From contig JAKZAP010000012.1 in the NCBI GenBank assembly GCA_023053575.1, positions 10,850,230 to 10,914,229 on the forward strand: a stretch of 64,000 nt of DNA, written 5' to 3'. Position numbers and translations under genes: made by a program. The notes beneath the pieces are model-generated. The model was given only the letters and a program-made list of their open reading frames with translations. It did no database searches and was not told where the DNA came from. The stretch comes from Branchinecta lynchi. Its lineage: Eukaryota; Arthropoda; Branchiopoda; Anostraca; Branchinectidae. Of the stretch, positions 55,160 to 64,000 are shown in pieces (the first letter of the stretch is position 1; each line of letters begins with the position of its first letter).

Positions 55160-55792
55160 GGAACGTTTCTCAACCGGGACGTTTTGCCAATTGGAGTTTT
55201 GCCATGGGGACGTTTTACCATGGGGACGTTTTGCAATGGGGGCGTTTTACCATGGGGACGTTTTGCGATTGGGACGTTTTGCCATGGGGACGTTTTGCCA
55301 TGGGGACGTTTTGTCGTGGGGACGTTTCGCCATGGTGACGTTTTGTCATGGGGACGTTTTGCCATGGGAATGTTTTCACACGGGGACGGTTAGCTATGGG
55401 TACGTTTTGTCATGGTGATGTTTTGCCAAGGGGACGTTTCACTGGGAACATTTTGCCATGGGGACGTCTGCTTGCCGTGGGGACGTTATGTCACGGGGAT
55501 GTTTTCCCACAGGGACGTTTCGCTGGCGACGTTTTCACACGGTGACGTTCAGCTATGGGTACGTTTTGTTATGGGGATGTTTTGCTAAGGGGACGTTTCA
55601 CTGGGAACGTTTTGTCATGGGGACGTCTGCTTGCCGTGGGGACATTATATCACGGGGATGTTTTCCCACGGGGACGTTTCGCTGGGGACGTTTTCACACG
55701 GGGACGTTTCGCTGGGGAGGTTTTCACACGGGGACGTTTCGCTGGGGACGTTTTGCCATGAGGACGTTTTGCCATTGGCACGTTTTGTCTGT
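55160..55792 (+). repeat. Minisatellite M2, main array (~630 bp)
   Basis: About 39 units of GGGGACGTTTTGCCAT (16 bp). A higher-order block of about 160 bp starting AGCTATGGGTACGTTTTGT occurs at 55392 and 55551. Since 16 is not a multiple of 3 and the unit lacks stops in most frames, long open frames (up to 124 codons) appear in several frames and on the minus strand. These are not genes. Confidence 0.92.
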
Positions 55793-56150
55793 ATGCTGTT
55801 AAAGCATCAGCGGTAGTACAAATGCTAATATCACCAAAATTCTAAAGATTCCACACACTAACAGAAAAGGGGACAGATTTCACCGTTTCGGGGGGGGGGG
55901 TTAATTAGAGGTCCTCAAGGATAGAAAAGAGATAAATACTATCTCGGCTTTTCAATAGTCTTGGAGTTGATGCAATGATACTGGTTTTCAGCGTCTTGTT
56001 TTTTTTTTAAGGATTTCAGCTTAATTAAGTTCAAATTATTTTATCTTTTTTCTTTGATCTGTTTAACTCGTTATTACTTAATACTTTACTTAAAACTGAA
56101 CTTAATACTTACTTCTTTTTTAACTTCAATTACTTTTTTTTACCGTGTTT
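55793..56150. other. No recognised feature
   Basis: AT-rich, with a G11 tract near 55890. Confidence 0.35.
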
Positions 56151-56156
56151 CAACTA

Positions 56157-56311
56157 CACTGTGAAATGTTTCTCCGAATAAGGATGCAGTATTTGCTACT
56201 AGGATTAATCTTATCTCTATTCGGAAAAAATTAATCCGGGTTAGGAACAATCTTATCTCAATAAAGAGAATATTAATCCCAGTAGCAAATACTTTAAGAT
56301 TTTTTACAGTG
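56157..56311. mobile_element. MITE P (155 bp)
   Basis: TA, then CACTGTGAAATGTTTCTCCG; TTTTTTACAGTG then TA (56312-56313). Palindromic core CAGTATTTGCTACTAGGATT and its inverse. Confidence 0.85.
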
Positions 56312-56469
56312 TACCGTAAGACCTTGATAGCGGTAGGTAGCAATTTTACCACGTACTTCAACTTTACCGTGCTGGAGATCATGCTTTTCTGGTAGGGCTT
56401 ATTTAAATTTACACAAGCCTGTCATTTATAAAACCCTTAGCACTAATTTATTAGATATTTTTAACAAGA

Positions 56470-58480
56470 GCTACGAGCTCCTATGACACTTGTTACGAGT
56501 AGGTGATGCAAGAAAGAAGACCTTCAACCCCCTAGGTTCGAACCTAGAAATAGGATATCTAGTTTCACTCGAGTCTGAGTATTTCCGGAATTGCGTTGGA
56601 TCATCTAGGTCATTTAAGTTTAGATCCACTCGTTTGATTCCTGAAAGTGCCACACTATTTCCGGTACCACAGTACCACGGCCGAATCTGGTTCAGACAGA
56701 TAAATGAATCATCTGAAGCCTCTTCTCTTACCACCTATCAAGTTTCACTCGAATCTGAGCGTTTTTCGGGAAACTGCTCGAGCACCGTGCTCGGATTCGG
56801 TCCGGACCCTAAAATATGTCATCTAGACCATATCATCTCTCTACTTTCCAAGTTTCATTAAAATCGCTCCATTCGTGACCCCTCGGCAAGCCACAGAATT
56901 TCCGATACTCTCCCTCCAACTCCCCTCAGTGACCAAATAGATTCGGACGCCAAATAATATCTGGGACGCATAAACTCGGTCCTGTCCAACTTGTATCCCA
57001 TTCGGCCCATTCGTTTGGTCTTTGTGCACGTCAAAAAGTTTCCGGACTCCCCTCCAACTCCCCCAACCATGGCTGCATGTGGTCCGGCAACATGTTTTGC
57101 ATATCTAGGTCATCAGATTGCAGTTTCTTGGAACTGCAGTCTGGAATTCTCTACCAGTGAGCTCTCATCACCCATAAAGTTTCAGTCGAATCGGACCAAG
57201 TGCTCGCAACATAGGGAAACTTAGTCAGTAATTTCCGGATTCCCATTCTCTTAGCCCCCTCAAAAACGGTCGGATCCAGGAACTGAAGTTTTCTTAGAGC
57301 ATCGTGTGGGGTTCCTGCGTCTATTTGGTCAGGTAAGTTATATGCCTACCAAGTTTTATCGTCCTTGGCACATCTGAAAGTGTCATAACTATCACGGGAC
57401 TTCCGGGAAACTTCCTCCAACTCCCCCCAAAAAGAGCCCCGGTAAGATCTTGTTCTGTCAAGAATGTGTCTACAGGGCGAGGGCCTATGCTTGTTTTTCC
57501 TACCAAATTCTATCCCGATGCCTTGACTCTAAGCGTTTCAAGATATTTCCGGTGGCCGGATCCGATCCGGACTTAAGTCAAGTTTCATTCAAATCCGTTC
57601 ACCCGTTAAAATGTTATGCATGCCACTAGATTTCGGATTCCCCATCCCTCCATGCCCCCCCCCCCACGATGGTCCAATAGGCGAATCAACTATTCTCAAG
57701 GCAGTAACTTCGGGTCCCTGATATGCCTACAAAATTCCATCGTCCTAGTACCGAACTCGCGAGATCACCGAATGCCAGCCCCCTCCCCGCGAACTCCCCC
57801 CACTGTGTCCGAATCCGGTCCGGTTACGTCAACGATGTATCTAGGACTTGAGCAGGTTCTTCCCGCCAAGTTTCGTCCCACTCCCTCCGCTCTAAGCGTT
57901 TCCCAAGATCTTCGATTTCCCCCTCCAGTTCCCCCCGAAGTCACCGGATCCGGTCTGGATTTTAAGTAAGTCTCTGAGGCACGAGGTCTCTCCAAAGACC
58001 CAGTTTCATTGCTATCCGATCACCCGTTCGAAAGTTGTAAATACCACAAGATTCCGGATTCCCCCTCCCTTCACTCCCCCGACGATGCTCGGATCGGGGA
58101 GGTGACTATTTCTAGCTTAATTATTTAAGGTCCCTGATATGCCTGCCAAGTTTCGTTGTCCTAGCACATCGTTTCATTGAACTAGCTGGATCACCGGAAT
58201 GAAACATGGGGTATTTCCAAATATCAAGTTTCATTAAGATCCGATCACCCGTTCAATAGTCATAAATACCTCTAGATTCCGGATTCCCCCTCCTTCGACT
58301 CCCCCCACGATGCTCAGTTCGGTGAAATGACTATTCCCAACTAAATCTTATATGCCTGCCAAGTTTCATCGTCCTAGCTTTATGTGGAAGTGCCCGAACA
58401 AGCAATACCTGTACAGGCCGACTGACAGACCGACGGACGGACAGAAATTGTGATCGCTATAAGGCACTTGGTGGAAGGGC
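56470..58480 (-). repeat. Family C element, longest copy (~2 kb)
   Basis: At least eight loose units with CAAGTTTCA(T/C)..AATC, GATCACCCGTT and CTCCCCCCA motifs. The right end GACTGACAGACCGACGGACG then GACAG matches the reverse of 11520-11550. Open frames up to 123 codons are not conserved between units. No enzyme motif. Confidence 0.7.
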
Positions 58481-60370
58481 AAGTACCATAAGAAACCCGG
58501 AATAGGAAGGTTTGAGAATGGAAAGAAAAATTTCAGGGACCTTCGTCGGGGTTTCTTGAGCAGGCTATGCAGCATCGTGATTGTTATTTTGGGGTAACCT
58601 GTGAAAATGTAGTATTTTGTTTTTGGTGTTTATAATAATGTGATTAGAATGTGAGTGTTGTTTCTTCTTATATTTTTTCCGCCATGGTCTCACGGGTTTC
58701 TTGGGGAAAGAAATTAATTCAGTCATTGAAGGTTTTGAAGTTACTTCAGGCATGGCTTAAGCCTTCCTCCAAATTTCCGGTAATTTACACTTTTAAAGCC
58801 CCACCACATCAACTCTGAGGTACTAAAACCATTAAAACATTGCCAGACGCTGGGAGATGTCTTCCAATTACCGATTTAATAGAATAGGCTGAGCTGGTCA
58901 GCTCGGGACAGAAGCCACAGGTCCCTTTTAACATGCCAGATGTTTGTGTCGCTAGGCTGCTGTTCAACCCCTAGGGGGGACGGAAATCTTGTCATTAAGT
59001 TCATCAGAGAGATGTCACGGAAGTTTAGATTCTTTTCGTGTTAATTTGCAAGCAAGAATATTCCAGTTATAGTTGTCAAGAAGGCGGCTTCCGGTTGCAA
59101 AAAGACGACTGGTAATTAAACCATTCGCTCTAAACCGCATTTTGCGCAACGCGAGTCTTTGAAATGTGCCGACATGCAAAGTAAGATACCCATTGAGTTA
59201 ATAAGCAACTGTTACTCCTGCATTCGAATAAATTGTGATTAGAATGTCCGCTTTAATTCTAGTTTTAGAATTCGGTTCAGTTCTCTGTACAGCAATGTCT
59301 ATTAGCTTCTGAAGCTAAATAAAACGTTGGGCACGACTGAGATGCAAGCTGCATTTTGTTATGATATTTAATTATCTGTACTACACCAGATCAGCGCTTC
59401 AAGTAGGCTACATCAGTCTCTATTTGTCTATGCTCGATTTTTTTTCATCATCGGTCACACACGATCAGAAGTTAATGAACAGAAGCTTTCACTTTTTAAA
59501 CTGAAAGGTAGTACGAACTCTCATCGTCCCGGAACTTTTTTCTACTCGAGGAATAGATGGCCTCAAAATATATTGTTTCTCTTCCAAACCAGTTGTACTC
59601 CTTCAATTCCCTGTTTGACACATGCAAGCTCTTCCTTCCACCGACATGTGGACTAGTAAATCGTAACAAACAGTACAAACCGAGTGCAAACAGTTCACTT
59701 CCCCAGTTTGCGAATAACCGAAAACACGCCACTGAACCCCGGGAAGAACGATATACGTCGCCCGAGCGATGACTCAAATCCTATGTCAACCAATCAATGG
59801 CGTTCGTTGGAGACAGCGGTGGTGACGCTTCCGGCTCTTCGCTAGTAACACGGCGATTCTTCACTGGCACGAAGAGTTCGTCATTCAGAGCATAACATCT
59901 TGCCACATCTAAATATGAACTTTATTTTCCCACCGGACAATTAGTTTGACTGGAGTCCGGCCAAAACCGAAAATTTCGAAGAAGTAAAATGAAATTCTGG
60001 CGTCGATAAAAAAGTGGTTGGGGGAGGTAGGTGTAAGCGGGAAAGACTCGATAAATCCGGAAATACTGTTTATTGTCACTTCAGGTGGATAGTCCTGTCG
60101 GAATTTAGTCACAACGGGATTTTTTCGAAATAAGCCTGATCGTTTGATATGCTTTTAGGGAGAAAGTATGATTTGGTGGCTGTTGTTCAGTGATCTATTA
60201 AAATGATATCGAATGTGTACTCGGTAAAGACTTAACATCTGCAAGACGTGATTATCCGTATTAAAAATATAAGACAAAAATTGCCCTCTGGGATCCCATC
60301 AAAACCTTTTGCCTTTTTGCGCATAGCAATCATGGCAGCGAGAGTTCTTCTATAGATCATTGTTGGGATG
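58481..60370. other. 1.9 kb with no recognised gene
   Basis: 59700-59890 weakly resembles 10880-11050. The frame pair 59496-59777 (minus) and 59557-59772 (plus) overlap and lack domains. Confidence 0.4.
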
Positions 60371-60374
60371 TTAA

Positions 60375-60861
60375 AGCACATTTTTTACTAGAAATGATCT
60401 GACACGGTGAAATGGTTCAGAAATATCGTTCTTCGAAAATACCACCACGTGCCTCGTAAAATTAGTGATTTTCTTCTTGGAGCGTGTCGACTCTATTTTT
60501 GCATCTGAAGAGGATACTGGTCGCAAAATGTTTGAAAACTCTGCGCGCCGTGTTTGAAAGTGGTAAAAACCAAGCAAAGGAAGGGTCCGAGACATAAGAT
60601 AGACCTTTTGACCTACCAAGTCTTCGAGAATTACAAAAAAAAATGTCTTGAAGCTTCAAATACCCTTGTTTAGAAGAGTTGTCGGACCTGGTTTTTGCAA
60701 AATTTGCGCGACTTAGCTTGAAAACTCGCTTCGGCCGAAAAAGAGCTAAGACCTCATTGGCGCACAAGAAAACAATGGCGAAGGGCGGATTTTTCTGAAG
60801 TTGGTAACTCCATAGGAGAAATAATAATAATACAAAAGGCAGAATAAGTACAAATGTTCCT
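60375..60861 (-). mobile_element. Family E element (487 bp, reverse)
   Basis: TTAA at 60371-60374 and 60862-60865 next to AGCACATT and TGTTCCT. About 45 bp longer than the other copies because of extra sequence around 60590-60720. Confidence 0.75.
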
Positions 60862-61083
60862 TTAAGGGCTGACTCTTTCTGGGTATGGGACGCTTTGCAT
60901 TCTTTCGACCATCCTTACAGCCAAATAGTAATTGTTATACTAATAAGGCTGACATTAACGTATACTGGTGAATGTCCGAAAAACGCATACGAAGGTATCC
61001 CATGCCACGGTTCCGCCAAAATTTCCAAGGATTCCCCGGTGTACGACCTAAGGCAAGTCAGGACCTGAGTGATGACGAAAAAA

Positions 61084-61450
61084 CCCCGTAATGTCTATAA
61101 TGCAAATGCAACCTACTTTCGTAACTGCATTCATTAATTCTTAAGCCCGGAGACGCCAATTTAATATGTTACATTCTAAGTCCACTAACGATACTTCACT
61201 AATCTCTTCGCTTGACAAGATTCACTATTCTACTCATTATGCTCCCTATGAGTGTTCGCATATCATGCTACTGATGCGTAAAACCGTTTATCTGAATTTA
61301 GCCGAGTTTTTCCTAGGAGCCAATGGACCTGGGAAAAGATGTAAAACAGCCAAAGCCGTGGATAATTTGTTAAAAACAGAGCCTATAGTTCTACAGTATT
61401 CACATAATTCTGAATATTAGAGCATAAACAGTAAATAGTGCTAGGTTTGC
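61084..61450 (+). mobile_element. Family F element (~367 bp)
   Basis: CCCGTAATGTCTATAATGCA left part, ATAGTGCTAGGTTTGCT right end before TTAA (61452-61455). The left TTAA is lost. Confidence 0.72.
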
Positions 61451-61757
61451 TTTAAAGATGGGTCTAAAAAATCGCTGCTTCTGCTTCTTACTAAATCTGC
61501 TGTCGTTTTATGACTACATGCATCCTTGGGAATAGCGAGAACACGCCTCAAGGTAGGTATAGTTTTATTGTTTAATTAAGTAGGATTTTTTTTAAACCAA
61601 ACCAAAACCAAACACTAAACAAGAAACAAAACTAAACAAAAGGTATGTACTTAGTAAGCAAGAAGGAAGTTTTAAGGATTGTCTTGCAATTCACTAACAC
61701 TAAATGTAACTAATAAAAAAAACTGAGAACTCGCAATTTTCCAATTTTGCTCCTGTC

Positions 61758-61831
61758 CAGGCCCGTATCCAGAAATTTATTTCGGGGGGGGGGGGGGGTG
61801 CCTTTCGGCGGGGCGTTGCCTGCTGGTCGGA
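61758..61831 (-). mobile_element. hAT-like MITE family A, truncated
   Basis: CAGGCCCGTATCCAGAAATT, a G15-16 tract, TGCCTTTCGGCGGGGC and GTTGCCTGCTGGTCGGAC, then homology stops. Same subtype as the 198-bp copy at 13731. Confidence 0.8.
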
Positions 61832-62884
61832 CAATAGAATCTTCAAATTCGAAGAAGCAGAGCAACAAATCTAAAAAGTCCGTCTCCAAACCCATATCAA
61901 AAACTATTAGTCTATTGCAAGTACGTAATCATAAGATCTGTTTTAGGCTGACTCACTACAGTTAGTAAGAAAAGGTTTGTCCAGTACACTAAAAAAGCTT
62001 TTCTTCTTGGATATTTTTAAGAAGAAGGGACAAAACAAATCCGACAAAAGTCTCAAATGTAAGAGAAATCGACAAATATTATAAGCCAAACATAGTATCC
62101 TAACGGTAAGTTAGTTCAAAAGTTCGGAGTGCAAGATGTTCTGCAGTCACTGGAGAGTACGCTGGGTCTCTACTAAATACATCTATTCATGTAGTTCATC
62201 ATCAATATGACGTCTTTCATGAACTTTAGACCCATTTAGTGTTTCAGTCTAAATGGTCGTGTTTTACGTTGATTTTTACTTATGTTGTTTTCCCTTTTAC
62301 TCCACTGCCGCCTCCTGTATTTGGTGGGTCATAAATTGAAATATATACATATATATGACCTATAATCATCTTACTATTTATTCATATACCAGTAAAAGCC
62401 CAGTTGGGTGCTACCGGATCGCACCACTAGATGTCCCCACTGTCCTGGTCCTGGTTTAAAGTAGCGTCTTAAAATTGGGTCACCTGGCCATTGAAAATGC
62501 TTCTGAGTCAACTCCTTTAATGGGGCATAATTAAAGCTTTTGCAATAGAGCACGCAAAAAGAATCTCAAATAAAATTAGCAAGTAGCGAGGTCAGTGTTG
62601 CCAATCGTAGCAGTATTCTGCGATTTGTCATAGGTTTTTACTTTGACAAAGCTAGCTAGAACTCTGCGATCCTGTAAGATCTTGAAAAGTTAAAAGTGTC
62701 TTTAATGTTTTCTTTAATCTTCATAAATCTTTTAAAAAAGGCGTCTCGCATTATAAGTGTTTATGTCCCAGTATTTTAAAATAAATTAAATGCTTTAATA
62801 CTACGTCCTGCTTCCAACAAGTTACCCGCGGCTTTGGTTATTTTAAGATTTTGTTTTCAGGTACGTTGACTTCTGGCAAAACAG
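61832..62884. other. No recognised feature
   Basis: Contains a TATATACATATATATG stretch near 62342. No gene or repeat identified. Confidence 0.4.
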
Positions 62885-62999
62885 TGATACATTTACAGAA
62901 CCATTTTGTCTAATGAATAAACTTCTCGCAAAGAACGTCGACAGCATGATACGCATCGAAGGTAGTGAAACAATGCAAGTGAGGAGTCAGTGAGGTGTC
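62885..62999 (-). repeat. Family F fragment (reverse)
   Basis: AATAAACTTCTCGCAAAGAA and CGCATCGAAGGTAGTGAAAC in reverse match the F middle (40676-40710). The family B element lies directly after it. Confidence 0.55.
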
Positions 63000-63007
63000 C
63001 TTAGGTG

Positions 63008-63328
63008 CAGGGGCGTCATGACTAGGGGGGAGGGAGGGGGGGACGCCCCCCCCCCAATGTTGTCGGCCAGTCGGTACAAAGGAGCTTCGCGATCTTTCGT
63101 AAAACAGTCGATTTTTTTCTTGGAAACAGTCGATTTTTTTCTTTAAACTCGGTTTCTCTAGAAATTAGTCGATTTTTTTTTATGAAACATGGTAGTTTTT
63201 CTCAAAATCAGCCGATTTTTTGTCAGCACAGTTTTTTTTTCTCAATAATAGTCGTTTTTACATAAGAATGACCAGCCAGTCGGTAAAGACCTTGCCACAA
63301 CCAAAACATTGGGCTAGTAACGCCTCCG
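63008..63328 (+). mobile_element. hAT-like MITE family B (321 bp)
   Basis: CAGGGGCGTCATGACTAGG to GGGCTAGTAACGCCTCCG. A perfect 8-bp duplication CTTAGGTG (63000-63007, 63329-63336). G7/C10 tracts, GGCCAGTCGGTA near both ends in direct order, and T-rich ACAGTCGATTTTTTT units between. Confidence 0.92.
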
Positions 63329-63396
63329 CTTAGGTGGATTAATATACGTTTTATGAATTTTGGGTTTTCGGGGTTTTCGGGGTTTAAGCTTGTGTT

Positions 63397-63780
63397 TAAA
63401 GGACGTGTCAGCTTACTAATTGATCATACTTGAGTAGTACCGGTATTTCCATCCATTTTTGTTCCCGGAAACCTACACTGTGTAAGTGTATCATATCTCC
63501 TCAATCTCTGATGTATCCGTTTTGCATTGTCAAATTTGATTCGCAGTCAGCTTGGCTGAAGGAACGTTTATCCTCTATTGGGATTACACCGATTATCACG
63601 CTTGCCGCGTTTGTTCTCTGTACGTGACGAATCAGGCCCCCATCATTGTTTCCGAGAAGCTTATTAGTCAGCAGACCGGTTATGCATATTTTGCCACGTT
63701 TTCTCAATGTAAGAGACATGGGAAGAGGCTAAAAGCAGCCGAAGCGTGGTGAAATTTGCTGTAAGCATAACTATGTTTAA
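63397..63780 (+). mobile_element. Family F element with R fragment inside
   Basis: TTTAAAGGACGTGTC left end and ATGTTTAAAG right end, with TTAA at both. 63510-63570 (GATGTATCCGTTTTGCATTG, CGCAGTCAGCTTGGCTGAAG) is a family R end piece absent from other F copies. Confidence 0.65.
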
Positions 63781-64000
63781 AGTTTAACTGAAAAGCCACC
63801 TTATTTTTGTGTCATTTAGTTGAATACACTAAATTATTTGGATTATGCAAAGTGATTTTTTTATTTTCCAGTATCTGCTCTAGTTATGACGTTTAGAATA
63901 TCTGCGGCCGTCCCCACAATGTAAATTTGACTACGACGCGGGAAATTTTAATCTCAACACAAACGCGGTTTTTCAGTGGGCAGTGGTGAGATTGGTGAAG
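63781..64000 (+). repeat. Family J repeat, cut by the window edge
   Basis: AACTGAAAAGCCACCTTATT to GTGAGATTGGTGAAG follows 39374-39585 closely. Confidence 0.65.

Noticed and set aside
55019..55816. Repeat-protein gene in the M2 array
   Set aside because: Open in multiple frames and both strands because the unit has no stops. No start context, no flanking exon and no codon-level conservation.

Overview
The window is animal nuclear DNA made almost entirely of non-coding, mobile-element-derived sequence. Supporting this are Pol III tRNA genes with T-run terminators, a THAP zinc-finger exon followed by a possible GT splice donor, 3' ends of non-LTR retrotransposons, many families of short inverted-repeat elements (MITEs) with target-site duplications, and large minisatellites. 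Nothing looks bacterial: there are no operons, no long open frames and no rRNA. The repeats and the THAP exon suggest an invertebrate metazoan. A cnidarian or other marine invertebrate is plausible, but that is inference, since no single-copy marker gene is visible.

Layout. 1-15 kb: nested MITEs (3805-4181, 5469-6068, 6137-6725), two related retroelement 3' ends, family G (9662-10726) and family C (11470-12560) elements with internal tandem repeats, and a foldback carrying a ribozyme-like motif (14750-15065). 15-19 kb: minisatellites of 16-bp period in two unrelated families. 19-22 kb: almost featureless. 22-28 kb: MITEs, the THAP exon (24114-24398, minus) and a second foldback with the same ribozyme-like core (25335-25714). 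28.7-30.9 kb: a 2165-bp element with perfect 29-bp terminal inverted repeats and no transposase. 31.4 kb: tRNA-Thr(TGT). 32-53 kb: dense layers of families A, B, D, E, F, G and P. 53.7 kb: C-terminal relic of a LINE polyprotein. 54.8 kb: a second tRNA-Thr(TGT)-like gene. 55-64 kb: a 630-bp minisatellite, a 2-kb family C element and more MITEs.

Family names used here are local labels. A: hAT-like MITE, 160-198 bp, ends near CAGGCCCGTATCC, G and C tracts, 8-bp target duplications. B: second hAT-like MITE, ends CAGGGGCGTCA, 8-bp duplications. D, E, F: elements of about 370-490 bp whose ends abut TTAA. P: palindromic 155-171-bp MITE, ends CACTGTAAAAA, TA duplications. G and C: longer elements with internal tandem repeats. 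J: dispersed repeat of about 400 bp. R and S: short elements sharing a hammerhead-like core. M1 and M2: the two 16-bp minisatellites.

Five insertion sites can be read directly because related sequence without the insertion, or a perfect target duplication, lies in the same window. The most promising undescribed signal is the covarying RNA motif shared by R and S, followed by the 2165-bp TIR element and the minisatellites carried between conserved flanks.
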